From contig NZ_AWZT01000023.1 of assembly GCF_000472525.1 (NCBI RefSeq), positions 43,935 to 105,654 on the forward strand: a stretch of DNA of 61,720 nt, read 5' to 3'. Position numbers and translations under genes: made by a program. The DNA comes from Paraburkholderia dilworthii. GTDB lineage: Bacteria; Pseudomonadota; Gammaproteobacteria; Burkholderiales; Burkholderiaceae. How positions within the stretch are numbered: the first letter of the stretch is position 1; each line of letters opens with the position of its first letter. Shown here piece by piece: positions 1-8,961 of this stretch. Below the pieces are notes generated by a model. The model ran no database searches, had not been told where the DNA came from, and saw only the letters and a list, made by a program, of their open reading frames with translations.

Positions 1-1625
1 CCTTCGCCGACGGCCGCCGCCACTCTCTTGACCGAACCGCTGCGCACGTCGCCCACGGCGAAAATGCCGGGCCGGCTCGTTTCAAGAAAATGCGCGGGCC
101 GTTCCGATGTCCACTTGTGTGCGACATCTGGGCCGGTCAGCACAAAGCCATTCTTGTCGAGTTCGACGCAATCGCCAAGCCAGCCGGTGCTAGGTTGCGC
201 GCCGAGAAACAGGAACACGTGCCGGATAGCCTTCTCTTCGATTTGCCCTTGCTGGTTCCACTGAATGGACTCGAGATGCGCGTCGCCATTTAGCGCGACG
301 ATCTGCGTTCGCACGTGAACCGTGATATTCGGCGCCGCTTCGATGCGCCGGATCAGGTAGTTGGACATGCTCGCGTTGAGTCCTTCGCCGCGAATCACGA
401 TATGCACGTGGCGTGCGAAGCCGGAGAGAAAAACCGCTGCCTGTCCTGCGGAATTGCCGCCGCCGACAATAATCAGTTCTTCGCTGCCGCAAAACGCGGC
501 TTCCATGAACGTCGCGCTGTAATAGATGCCGCGGCCTTCGAAATGTTCGAGCCGCGCGAGCGGCGGCTTGCGATAACGCGCACCTGTCGCGATGACAACG
601 GCGCGGGCATACACATGCTCGTCGTAGTTCAGGCGGATATGAAACGGTTGCCCCTTGTCGCATTCAATACCGAGCGCCTCGATCGGCACGCCGACTTCCG
701 CGCCGAACTTCCGGCATTGCGACAGGCCGCGCCCAGCGAGCGCCTGACCGGAGATTCCGGTTGGAAAACCAAAGTAATTCTCGATCTTCGAGCTGGTGCC
801 CGCCTGGCCGCCAGGCGCCTTCGTGTCGAGAACCGCGACCCTTAATCCTTCCGACGCCGCGTACACGGCCGCCGCGAGACCCGCTGGCCCCGCGCCGACC
901 ACAACCACATCGAATCGCTCGCCATTCAATCTGTCGGGACTCAAGCCGATCGCGTCGGCAACAGCGCGATTCGTCGGGCGCTTCAGGACGACGCCCTGCA
1001 ATGTGACGAGTACCGGAAGATCTTCTTCGGTTGCGCCATACCGCTCCAGCAGTACTTTGGCTTCCTCATGATCGGCAATATCGAAGTAGGCCGACGGTTG
1101 CGCGTTGCGGCTCAGGAAATGCCGCAATACGAGAGTCGGGAAAGAGGCGGAACTACCGATCACGACCACGCCGCCGCTCTGGTCCTGAATGTAGGCGACG
1201 CGGCGCAGAATGTAGGCGCGCATGATCGTCTCGCTCAATTCCGCTTCGGCAATCACGAGCTCGCGCAGCGATTCCTCGTCGATCACGATGACTTCGCAAT
1301 CGCTCGTTGCACGCGCAGACGCGACCGCACCGCGGCCCGCCAGCGTGCCTACCTCGCCGGTAAAACTGCCGGGACCGTGAGAGCCGAGGAAATGCAGGTT
1401 CTCGCCGCTGCCGCGCGTCGCCTCGATGGTGCCTGACACGATCGCGAACATCGGAATGTGGCGATCGCCTTCGGTGAACAGCACATCGCCGGCGTACAGC
1501 CTGCGCCGCTCGCCATATCGCTCGAGTACCGCAAACTGCGCGTCATTCAGCCTTGGAAAGATCTGGTGGTGACGGCTGCCGCCTGCCAGCAGATCTTCAC
1601 GCTTGCCAGAAGTTTTATCGCTCAT
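1..1625 (-). CDS. cNMP-binding domain / thioredoxin reductase-like FAD oxidoreductase (3' end cut by window edge)
   Basis: The reading frame is open from an ATG at 1625 to position 1, about 541 codons, with its end outside the window. Residues about 25 to 140 look like a cyclic-nucleotide-binding (Crp-type) beta-roll. From about residue 235 a two-dinucleotide-fold flavoprotein follows: GAGPAG (FAD) near 243, PGGQAG near 270, GGGNSAGQA (NADPH) near 387, and the C-terminal FAD motif FAVGDVRSGSVKR near 533. This is the architecture of the cNMP-binding/TrxR-like fusion family. The redox CxxC expected between the FAD and NADPH halves is absent; that stretch reads YYSATFMEAAFCG. It therefore may not reduce thioredoxin. 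The start is not backed by a strong ribosome site. It is divergent from the chemotaxis receptor. Confidence 0.88.
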   Translation of the reverse strand, partial: MSDKTSGKREDLLAGGSRHHQIFPRLNDAQFAVLERYGERRRLYAGDVLFTEGDRHIPMFAIVSGTIEATRGSGENLHFLGSHGPGSFTGEVGTLAGRGAVASARATSDCEVIVIDEESLRELVIAEAELSETIMRAYILRRVAYIQDQSGGVVVIGSSASFPTLVLRHFLSRNAQPSAYFDIADHEEAKVLLERYGATEEDLPVLVTLQGVVLKRPTNRAVADAIGLSPDRLNGERFDVVVVGAGPAGLAAAVYAASEGLRVAVLDTKAPGGQAGTSSKIENYFGFPTGISGQALAGRGLSQCRKFGAEVGVPIEALGIECDKGQPFHIRLNYDEHVYARAVVIATGARYRKPPLARLEHFEGRGIYYSATFMEAAFCGSEELIIVGGGNSAGQAAVFLSGFARHVHIVIRGEGLNASMSNYLIRRIEAAPNITVHVRTQIVALNGDAHLESIQWNQQGQIEEKAIRHVFLFLGAQPSTGWLGDCVELDKNGFVLTGPDVAHKWTSERPAHFLETSRPGIFAVGDVRSGSVKRVAAAVGE

Positions 1626-1845
1626 GAAGTGTCCGATTGGAAAGACGCGTGGTGCAGCGGATCGCTGCGCTGTCGGATTGGCGCGTGGATGCGAATAATC
1701 GGCAGCACGGAATGGCCGCGAACAGCCGTTTCCGCTGAGATTGTGCGCCAGAGTCGGTTCGCCAGTAAAGAGCGCTTGACGCGGATAGGGTAAGGCGGCG
1801 CATCGAGTGGAGGCCCAATAGCGCGCGGCGCAAACCTGGCTCTAT

Positions 1846-1872
1846 TCAAGTTTGCGTCAATTTTGCCGTTAA
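1846..1872 (+). promoter_or_regulatory. Sigma-28 (FliA) promoter of the chemotaxis receptor
   Basis: TCAAGTTT at 1846-1853, an 11-base spacer, then GCCGTTAA at 1865-1872. The family consensus is TAAAGTTT-N11-GCCGATAA, so each half matches 7 of 8 with exact spacing. It lies 40 bases upstream of the receptor start at 1913. It lies inside the roughly 290-base intergenic stretch 1626-1912, which otherwise shows no gene. Confidence 0.8.
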
Positions 1873-1912
1873 TGACCAAAGAGAAGTAGACAACGAACGG
1901 GGTCCCGGAAGC

Positions 1913-3463
1913 ATGCGCGATTTGACAGTAAAAAACAGCTTACTTGCAGTGCTGGTCGTCTTTGCCGCGATGATCATGTTTGGCGGCGTGGTCGGTGTGT
2001 TCGCGCTTGGGCGCTCGAATGAGAATGCTCAGCGGCTCCAGGAGATCGCCACTCAGGAAATACTCGCGAACGACGGCTATAAAGACAGCACCCGCACTCG
2101 GGCAGCCCTTACGCGCGCTTACGCGGCACTCAAGGAGCGCAACGATCTGGCCACCCGCGATTCGGCACTCGGCAGCGCGCAGCGAACCTTCGATCGCGCC
2201 GACGCCGAAACGCGTGCTTTTGCAGCGGCGTCCCGATTCGTGGGACAGGACGATGCGCTGAAACAGCAGCTTGTCGACTCGTCGAATGGATTGGCCGCGA
2301 CGCTGAAGAAGGCGTTCGAAGCGCTTCAGCGTGGCGACACGGACGCCTATGTCGCAATCAACGATCACGACATTACGCTCGCGGGCCAGGTCTATTCGGC
2401 GAACGTAGAGAAGTTTCAAAATCTCGCGGGGGCGCTCGCGAAGGAATCAGCGGCGAGAAACGAGCGCGAATATGGCTGGATCGTCGCGATGGTGGTCACA
2501 GGTGTCGCGCTTGCCCTCGCATTGATCGTCGCCACGCACTTCGCGTTGCGCACAATCGTGATTCGCCCGTTGCAGCAGGCGTCGAAACTGCTCGACCGGA
2601 TCGCAGGCAACGATTTGACCACGGCTATTCCTGAAGGCAGCAAGAGTGAAATCGGCCAGTTGTTCATGTCGATGTCGCGCATGCAGGCCGGACTTGCGCA
2701 TACGGTATCGAACGTACGCGTCAACTGCGAGGCGATTCACGGCGGCGCACGCGAGATTGCCGCAGGTAACCTCGACTTGTCGAGCCGCACCGAGGAGCAG
2801 TCGGCATCGCTCGAAGAAACGGCGGCGAGCATGGAAGAGCTGACGTCCACGGTGAAGCAGAACGCGGACAACGCCCGCCAGGCGAGCACGCTGGCCGCGA
2901 GCGCCGCCGACGTGGCGCAGCGTGGCGGCGATGTCGTGCAGCGCGCCGTGCACACAATGACCGCTATCACCGCGAGCTCGCAGAAGATCGCGGAGATCAC
3001 CGGCATGATCGACAGTATCGCGTTTCAGACCAACATTCTGGCGCTCAATGCCGCAGTGGAATCGGCGCGTGCGGGTGAGCAGGGACGCGGCTTCGCTGTC
3101 GTGGCCGGCGAAGTGCGCACGCTCGCTCAACGCAGTGCAAGCGCCGCGCAGGAAATCAAGGCACTCATTTCCGCTTCGGTGGATGACGTGCGTCACGGCA
3201 ACGAACTCGTCACACAGGCCGGCCATACGATGAACGAAATCGTCGGCGCGGTACAGGGTGTTGCGACTATCATGGCGGAGATCACTTCGGCAACGGTCGA
3301 GCAAACCGCGGGCATCGAGCAGGTCGGCAAAGCTGTGAGCCAGATGGATCAGGTGACGCAACAAAATGCCGCGTTGGTCGAACAGGCCGCTGCCGCCGCG
3401 AGTGCGCTCGAGCATCAGGCGCAGTCGATGACGGACGCGGTCTCGGCATTCCGCCTTCGATAA
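1913..3463 (+). CDS. Methyl-accepting chemotaxis protein
   Basis: This 516-residue inner-membrane chemoreceptor has TM1 at about 8-32, a periplasmic helical ligand domain at about 35-185 (four-helix-bundle type by appearance), TM2 at about 186-209, a HAMP domain at about 210-265 and a cytoplasmic signalling hairpin to the end. The conserved hairpin tip is visible as IAFQTNILALNAAVESARAGE, split here as IAFQTNILALNAAV and ESARAGE. The adaptation helix has the typical SSRTEEQSASLEETAASMEE signature. It would pass ligand signals through CheW to CheA. There is no C-terminal CheR/CheB-binding pentapeptide; the protein ends SAFRLR. The ATG at 1913 follows CCGGAAGC. A sigma-28 promoter upstream ties it to the flagellar regulon. 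Confidence 0.95.
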   Translation: MRDLTVKNSLLAVLVVFAAMIMFGGVVGVFALGRSNENAQRLQEIATQEILANDGYKDSTRTRAALTRAYAALKERNDLATRDSALGSAQRTFDRADAETRAFAAASRFVGQDDALKQQLVDSSNGLAATLKKAFEALQRGDTDAYVAINDHDITLAGQVYSANVEKFQNLAGALAKESAARNEREYGWIVAMVVTGVALALALIVATHFALRTIVIRPLQQASKLLDRIAGNDLTTAIPEGSKSEIGQLFMSMSRMQAGLAHTVSNVRVNCEAIHGGAREIAAGNLDLSSRTEEQSASLEETAASMEELTSTVKQNADNARQASTLAASAADVAQRGGDVVQRAVHTMTAITASSQKIAEITGMIDSIAFQTNILALNAAVESARAGEQGRGFAVVAGEVRTLAQRSASAAQEIKALISASVDDVRHGNELVTQAGHTMNEIVGAVQGVATIMAEITSATVEQTAGIEQVGKAVSQMDQVTQQNAALVEQAAAAASALEHQAQSMTDAVSAFRLR

Positions 3464-3524
3464 CCTGCGTCGATCAAGTCAGACCCAATCAAACGAATTC
3501 AACCAACTGGATCGGAAAATAAAC

Positions 3525-4625
3525 ATGAGCGTTAAAGCCGTCTCGCGTGCAGTCGCAATTCTGTTAGCCGGTGTGACGATGTCCGCCGCCGCGCATGCGG
3601 CCACGTATGCGTATGTGTCGAATGCGGACAGTCAGGACATTTCGGTATTCAGTCTCGACACATCCAATGGCGCGATGAAGGCCGTCGAAACCGTAGGCGT
3701 GGGCGGCACGGTCATGCCAATGGCTTTTTCGCCGAATCATCTGCGGCTTTATGCGGGCGTGCGCTCGAAACCTTATCGCGTGGTGAGCTTTGCGGTCAAT
3801 CCGCTCGACGGCCGCCTGACCGAACTCGGCAAGGCACCCCTCGCGGAGAGCATGGCCTACGTGTCGACCGATGCGAGCGGCCGTTATCTGTTCTCTGCGT
3901 CGTACGGCGGCAACCTGCTGGCCGTGAACAGCATCGGCGCGAATGGTGTGGCGCAAGACGTTCAGCAGATCGTCAAGACCGGCCCGATGGCGCATGCTAT
4001 TCGCAATGCGCCCGATAACCGCTATGTATTTGCGTCCGTACTCGGCTCGGACGCCTGGTTGCGTCTGAAGTTCGATCCGTCTAAGGGTTCGCTGACCGAA
4101 GATGCAGCGCCCGCGTATTCGCTTCCCGCCAAATCGGGCCCGCGCCATTTCGTGTTCTCGCCGGATCAGCGCTTCACGTATCTGATCGACGAACTCGACG
4201 GCAAGCTGCACGTGCTCGCATTCGACAATCATCGCGATTCCGTGAAGCCGGTGCAGACCATTTCCATCCTGCCGCCCAATTTTTCCGGCGATAAGCCGTG
4301 GGGCGCCGACGTTCACATCACGCCGGATGGCCGCTTCGTGTACGCATCGGAACGCACGTCGAGCACGCTGGCCGCTTATCGCGTGGACCGCGCGTCGGGC
4401 AAGCTCACACGTATCGGTACGTACGCCACCGAAAAGCAGCCGCGTGGCTTCAACATCGATCCGTCGGGGAATTACCTGCTCGCGGTCGGACAGTTGTCGC
4501 CGAGCCTGAGTGCATACCGGATCGACCGGAAGACCGGTACGTTGAGTGCGCTCGGTCAATACCCGGCGGGCAAGGGCGCCAACTGGGTCGAGATCGTCCA
4601 GTTTGACGGTTCGAACGCCGAGTGA
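3525..4625 (+). CDS. Periplasmic lactonase-family seven-bladed beta-propeller
   Basis: This 366-residue protein begins with a signal peptide (cleavage expected after SAAAHA near residue 25). Repeating beta-propeller units follow, of the kind AYVSNADSQDISVF, SPNHLRLYAGV, DASGRYLFSASYGGN, SPDQRFTYLIDE, TPDGRFVYASERTSS and DPSGNYLLAVGQ. That pattern is the Lactonase/PF10282 family, related to 6-phosphogluconolactonase. The signal peptide argues against the cytosolic pentose-phosphate role, so the substrate is unknown. It lies 61 bases after the chemotaxis receptor and ends next to a converging gene. Confidence 0.87.
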   Translation: MSVKAVSRAVAILLAGVTMSAAAHAATYAYVSNADSQDISVFSLDTSNGAMKAVETVGVGGTVMPMAFSPNHLRLYAGVRSKPYRVVSFAVNPLDGRLTELGKAPLAESMAYVSTDASGRYLFSASYGGNLLAVNSIGANGVAQDVQQIVKTGPMAHAIRNAPDNRYVFASVLGSDAWLRLKFDPSKGSLTEDAAPAYSLPAKSGPRHFVFSPDQRFTYLIDELDGKLHVLAFDNHRDSVKPVQTISILPPNFSGDKPWGADVHITPDGRFVYASERTSSTLAAYRVDRASGKLTRIGTYATEKQPRGFNIDPSGNYLLAVGQLSPSLSAYRIDRKTGTLSALGQYPAGKGANWVEIVQFDGSNAE

Positions 4626-4628
4626 GAC

Positions 4629-5003
4629 TCATGGCGAAGTGCGACCGCTCGCACTTGCCGATGCAAAGCCGCGTCGGCGAGTGCGCAGTCCGTGCCATAG
4701 TTCTTCGAGGTACGGCAGCAGTTCGAAAACCAGAATCAGCGCGAACAGCGTGACGATATAGGCGACCGGCAACGGCTGCGTCTTTGCAGTCAGTTCGAAG
4801 CTTGCAGGTTCGCTGCCGATACCCAGCAGCGCCTGAAATTGCTGCCAATGGCGACTGACTACCAGCAGTATCGCCATCAGCGGCACCAGTTCGAGAAAGC
4901 TGTGAACGTGCTGTTCGAGCGGAGTCACGTTGCGCGCGCTAACCGCGTAGCTGACGTCCCACAACGCGGTCGCTTCATGAGCGAAGAATGCGACGATCAT
5001 CAA
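4629..5003 (-). CDS. Small membrane protein of unknown function, start uncertain
   Basis: About 124 residues with likely membrane segments at the N-terminus (ILLMIVAFFAHEATALW), in the middle (LVPLMAILLVV) and near the end (VAYIVTLFALILVFELLP), followed by a basic serine-rich tail. The motif TPLEQHVHSFLELVPLMA is distinctive. The frame stays open upstream to a stop at 5076-5078, and the extra codons (AIFLEINAGI) look like genuine membrane-protein sequence, yet they contain no ATG, GTG or TTG. The first usable start is the TTG at 5003. The N-terminus may therefore have been lost, since the GST stop codon sits just upstream. Function not recognised. Confidence 0.5.
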   Translation of the reverse strand: MMIVAFFAHEATALWDVSYAVSARNVTPLEQHVHSFLELVPLMAILLVVSRHWQQFQALLGIGSEPASFELTAKTQPLPVAYIVTLFALILVFELLPYLEELWHGLRTRRRGFASASASGRTSP

Positions 5004-5095
5004 CAGGATGATGCCCGCGTTGATCTCCAGAAAGATCGCGCGAGTAGCGGCAGCCCACCTCGGCGAACGGCGGGCTTAGCGCGCGCTGTGCGCCT

Positions 5096-5725
5096 TCACT
5101 CGATCCCTTCGTGCTTGAGCGCCAGTTGCACAGCGGGCCGCGTGCGCATGCGTTGCGCGAAATCCGCGAGTTTCTGCGGTACTTCGATGCTTACTTTTTT
5201 GGCCCACAAAAGCATGGTGAACAGATAGGCGTCAGCGACGCTCGCTTGTGCACCGAACAGATAGTCGCCCTTTAGCATCGTGGAAATGAGCTGGAAACGC
5301 TGACCGATTTTTTCCCGTGCGGCGCTTGCTTCCTCGTCCGATGTCGGTTTGAATACGCGGCCGAATTGCTTGTGAATCTCCGTTGAAATGAAGGCCAGCA
5401 TTTCCAGCAGACGCGTTGCGCCCAACTCGCCCGACGGTGATAGCGACGGCTCGCGTTGCGCGACCCATGAAAGGATCGCGACGTTTTCGGTGAGGCGTTG
5501 ACCGTCGTCGAGTTCGAGCGTCGGCACATAGCTCTTGGGGTTGATTTCGTCGAAGTTCTGACCGGTTTCGGTCTTTTTTGTTTTGAGGTCGACGCGCACG
5601 CGGTCGAACTTTATATCGGCTTCGTGCATCGCAATGTGATCGGCCAGACTGCAGGCGCCGGGCGAGTAATAGAGCTTCGTGATGTGGCCCTCCTTTGTGC
5701 GGTTGACGATTCTTTCGCGCAGCAT
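5096..5725 (-). CDS. Glutathione S-transferase, beta class
   Basis: The N-terminal thioredoxin-fold half carries LYYSPGACSLADHIA, in which the Cys of GACS is the beta-class active-site residue, then the cis-Pro motif SYVPTLEL and ENVAILSW. The C-terminal helical half runs from about residue 95 (final residues HEGIE). It conjugates glutathione to electrophiles in the cytoplasm. Relatives normally start Met-Thr-Lys-Leu-Tyr-Tyr. Here the matching codon is ATC, preceded at ideal distance by AAAGGAGG. The listed start is the upstream ATG at 5725, which adds about 15 residues (MLRERIVNRTKEGH). Length from the conserved start (about 195 aa) is slightly short of the usual 200 to 205. Confidence 0.9.
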   Translation of the reverse strand: MLRERIVNRTKEGHITKLYYSPGACSLADHIAMHEADIKFDRVRVDLKTKKTETGQNFDEINPKSYVPTLELDDGQRLTENVAILSWVAQREPSLSPSGELGATRLLEMLAFISTEIHKQFGRVFKPTSDEEASAAREKIGQRFQLISTMLKGDYLFGAQASVADAYLFTMLLWAKKVSIEVPQKLADFAQRMRTRPAVQLALKHEGIE

Positions 5726-5851
5726 TGCGCATGCCTCAAGGCATCGACCTCAGCTCGCCGCGCGAAGCGATGGCGGCAATGCAACCTGCCATTGCGGTGC
5801 AACGGCAGAATCGTCAGTGAACGATTTACTCGGGCACCCAGCGCTTCACGC

Positions 5852-7690
5852 TTACTTGTCGTGATGACCCGGAAGAACCGCGCCCAGCACCTGTTTTGCG
5901 GTCTGCACGATCACGCTGCCTTCATCCGGATCGCCCTTCAGCAACGTCGACGCAAACGCCTTCGCCTGAGCGAGCGTGATATGCGGCGGCAATGGCGCGA
6001 TGTTGGGGTCGGCCTTAACTTCAATCACGACGGGGCGATCGGCGGCTAGTGCAGTGTCCCAAGCCGCGCCCATTTGCTCGGCGTCGTCGACATAAATGCC
6101 TTTCAAACCGATCAATTCCGCGAACTTGTGATACGGCACGGAAGGAATGTCCTGCGACGCCTCGAACTTCGGATCGCCTTCCATCACACGCTGTTCCCAC
6201 GTGACCTGATTCAGGTCCTGATTGTTCAGCACCATGCAGATCCAGCGCGGATCGGCCCAGCCTTTCCAGTACTTCGATACGGTAATGAGTTCGGCCATGT
6301 TGTTCATCTGCATCGCGCCGTCGCCGACCAATGCGATCACGGGGCGCTCCGGGTAAGCAAACTTCGCGGCGATCGCATACGGCACGGCTGCGCCCATCGA
6401 CGCAAGCCCTCCCGACAGCGAGCACATCATGCCGCGCTGCACTTTCAGATCGCGTGCATACCAGTTCGCGCAGGAGCCGGAATCGCTCGTGACGATGGCA
6501 TTCGACGGAACGCGCGGCGACAGTTCCCATACCGTGCGTTGCGGATTGACCGCGTCCTTGCCCGGTTCGTGCGCGCGTTCGTCCAGTGTCTTCCACCAGT
6601 CGGCCATCCAGCCTTCGATCGTCTTGCGCCATGCGCGATCCTGTTTCTGTTCGAGCAAAGGCAGCAACGCGCGCAGCGTTTCTACGCTATCGCCGACCAG
6701 GTTGACTTCCATCGGATAGCGCAGGCTCAGCATGTCGGCCTTCAGATCGATCTGCACGCCGCGCGCCGCGCCTTCCTTCGGCAGAAACTCCGAGTATGGG
6801 AAGCCCGACCCGATCATCAACAACGTATCGCATTCGGTCATCAGGTCGTAACTCGGCTTGGTACCGAGCAGACCGATCGAGCCGGTGACCCAGGGCAGAT
6901 CGTCGGGTAACGCGGCTTTGCCGAGGAGCGCCTTGGCGACGCCCGCGCCCAGTTTTTCCGCGACGGCGATGACTTCATCGGTTGCATGCAATGCGCCGGC
7001 GCCGACGAGTATTGCGACTTTCTTGCCGGCGTTAAGTACGTCCGCGGCCTGCTGAAGATCTTCCGCTTGCGGAACGAGGCGCGGCGCGCGATAGCCGACA
7101 CCCGAATGCAACGTGCCATGCTTGCGCGCGGGCGGCTCGTAAGGCAGATCCTGCAGATCGTTTGGCAGAACCAGCGCGGTCACCTTGCGCTCGGAAAGTG
7201 CGGTACGTATCGCGCGATCCACGAGATGGCGCACTTGCGCGGGCACCGAGGCCTGCGCGACGAACGCGCCGGCGACGTCCTTGAACAACGCGACGAGATC
7301 GAGCTCCTGCTGATAATGGCCGCCGAGCGCCGAGCGCGCCTGCTGACCGGTTATCGCGAGCACGGGCATGTGATCCATTCGTGCGTCATAGAGCCCTGTG
7401 ACGAGATGCGATGCGCCGGGCCCCGACGTCGCGATACAAACGCCCAGTTCGCCGGTGAATTTTGCATGAGCCGATGCCATGAAGGCCGCCATTTCCTCAT
7501 GACGAACCTGAATGAATTCGATTGGCGCCGGTAGATCTGTGCTCTTGCGATGCTTTTTCTTCGCTTCCGCTTGCGCGCGGTTCAACGCGCCAAATACCCC
7601 GTTGATGCCGTCGCCGGGGTAGCCGAAAATCCGGCGCACGCCCCAAGCCTGGAGTCGCTCGATAATGAAGTCGCCGACAGTGATGGACAT
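5852..7690 (-). CDS. Thiamine-pyrophosphate-dependent enzyme (pyruvate oxidase / acetolactate synthase-like)
   Basis: A 612-residue protein with the three-domain TPP fold. The N-terminal PYR domain holds the cofactor-activating Glu in VRHEEMAAF and the ATSGPGASH motif. A central Rossmann-like domain lies at about 190-345. The C-terminal PP domain has the Mg-TPP motif GDGAMQMNN...NNQDL. It resembles the 'TPP-requiring protein' group near pyruvate dehydrogenase (quinone) PoxB, but an amphipathic lipid-binding tail is not obvious, so the electron acceptor and reaction are open. The start is the ATG at 7690, preceded by GAGGAGTTGTCC. The 167-base gap to the divergent SDR gene should hold both promoters. 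Confidence 0.9.
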   Translation of the reverse strand: MSITVGDFIIERLQAWGVRRIFGYPGDGINGVFGALNRAQAEAKKKHRKSTDLPAPIEFIQVRHEEMAAFMASAHAKFTGELGVCIATSGPGASHLVTGLYDARMDHMPVLAITGQQARSALGGHYQQELDLVALFKDVAGAFVAQASVPAQVRHLVDRAIRTALSERKVTALVLPNDLQDLPYEPPARKHGTLHSGVGYRAPRLVPQAEDLQQAADVLNAGKKVAILVGAGALHATDEVIAVAEKLGAGVAKALLGKAALPDDLPWVTGSIGLLGTKPSYDLMTECDTLLMIGSGFPYSEFLPKEGAARGVQIDLKADMLSLRYPMEVNLVGDSVETLRALLPLLEQKQDRAWRKTIEGWMADWWKTLDERAHEPGKDAVNPQRTVWELSPRVPSNAIVTSDSGSCANWYARDLKVQRGMMCSLSGGLASMGAAVPYAIAAKFAYPERPVIALVGDGAMQMNNMAELITVSKYWKGWADPRWICMVLNNQDLNQVTWEQRVMEGDPKFEASQDIPSVPYHKFAELIGLKGIYVDDAEQMGAAWDTALAADRPVVIEVKADPNIAPLPPHITLAQAKAFASTLLKGDPDEGSVIVQTAKQVLGAVLPGHHDK

Positions 7691-7857
7691 GGACAACTCC
7701 TCACAAAAGTAGTCGTGATACAGACGGAGTTGCAAAGCGCGTTCCGCGTTCTTTCACTCAGAAAGAATGGGCGCTGCCATGCACATCCGGAGCGGGCTCG
7801 CGTTTTGCTATGCCGTTCTGCACAAGTGCGAGGTGCGCGCGGTGCAAAGGATTCGCC

Positions 7858-8865
7858 ATGAATAAAATTGTCGTCGTTACCGGCGCGGGTGCGGGAGTAG
7901 GGCGCGCGGTTGTCGAGGAATTCGCGCGGCATGGCTACGATGTGGCATTGCTTTCGCGCGATATGGCGCGGCTCGAGCGCACCGCCGCCGAGCTTCAGCG
8001 CGTCCACGGCGTGCGGGCACTGGCCATTCCGACCGATGTCGCCGATGCGGACAAGGTGGAAGAAGCAGCCGCGCGGATCGAAGCGGAACTCGGGCCGATC
8101 GACGTATGGGTCAACGTGGCAATGGCCACCGTCTTCGCGCCCGTGTCGAAACTCACCGCGCAGGAATTCGAGCGAGGCACCAAAGTGACCTATCTCGGTC
8201 AGGTGCATGGCACGATGGCCGCGCTGTCGCGCATGCGCACACGCAATCGCGGCACGATCGTCAACGTGGGGTCCGCGCTCGCTTATCGTTCAGTGCCGCT
8301 TCAGTCGATCTATTGCGCAGCCAAGTTCGCGGTTCGCGGCTTCACCGACGCCCTGCGTTCCGAGATCATTCACGACCGGCTCAACGTGCATTTGACCCTG
8401 GTCGACCTGCCGGCATTGAATACGCCGCAGTTCGACTGGGCGCTCAACAAGATGGGTAAGAAGGCGAAGCCGGTTGCGCCGATTTTCCAGCCAGAAGTCG
8501 CCGCGCGGGCTATCTATTTCGCCGCAACGCATAAGCGGCGCGAGGTATGGGTGGGCTTCCCGACGGTCAAAGCGATTCTTGCAAACTACATCGCGCCAGG
8601 ACTGCTCGACAGATATCTCGCGAAAGCAGGTTACGAAGGGCAACTCAGCGATGAACCTGTGGCCCCCGACGCACCCAGCAATCTGTTCGATCCCGTACCC
8701 GGCGATTACGGCTCGCATGGACGTTTTGACAGCGAGTCGAAATCCGCAAGTCTGGAAATGTTCGCGGTCCGGCATCGTGGCGTTTTATGCGCATTGGGCG
8801 CGTTGGCCGGCATCGGAATTGCTGGCGGCATCGGTCTGCTGATCAGGAAGAACCGTGGCGCATAA
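7858..8865 (+). CDS. SDR-family oxidoreductase with C-terminal membrane anchor
   Basis: A 335-residue short-chain dehydrogenase/reductase. The nucleotide-binding motif is VTGAGAGVGRAV at residues 7-18. The usual NNAG is NVAM. The catalytic Ser lies in VNVGSALAY and the Tyr/Lys pair in YCAAKFA. After the SDR core (about 250 residues) comes an extension ending in a hydrophobic helix (ALGALAGIGIAGGIGLL) and basic residues, so it is probably anchored in the inner membrane. The ATG at 7858 starts at MNKIVVV; a longer frame exists upstream, but this start aligns with the family. Substrate unknown. Confidence 0.88.
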   Translation: MNKIVVVTGAGAGVGRAVVEEFARHGYDVALLSRDMARLERTAAELQRVHGVRALAIPTDVADADKVEEAAARIEAELGPIDVWVNVAMATVFAPVSKLTAQEFERGTKVTYLGQVHGTMAALSRMRTRNRGTIVNVGSALAYRSVPLQSIYCAAKFAVRGFTDALRSEIIHDRLNVHLTLVDLPALNTPQFDWALNKMGKKAKPVAPIFQPEVAARAIYFAATHKRREVWVGFPTVKAILANYIAPGLLDRYLAKAGYEGQLSDEPVAPDAPSNLFDPVPGDYGSHGRFDSESKSASLEMFAVRHRGVLCALGALAGIGIAGGIGLLIRKNRGA

Positions 8866-8961
8866 GGCGCGACTAGGCAGCGCTCCTTGCTGGCCCGCTG
8901 CCAGGCGCGAATAGCCGAGATCGGTAACAATACGCCTGTCTCTATTGCCCTTAGGAAAGCC

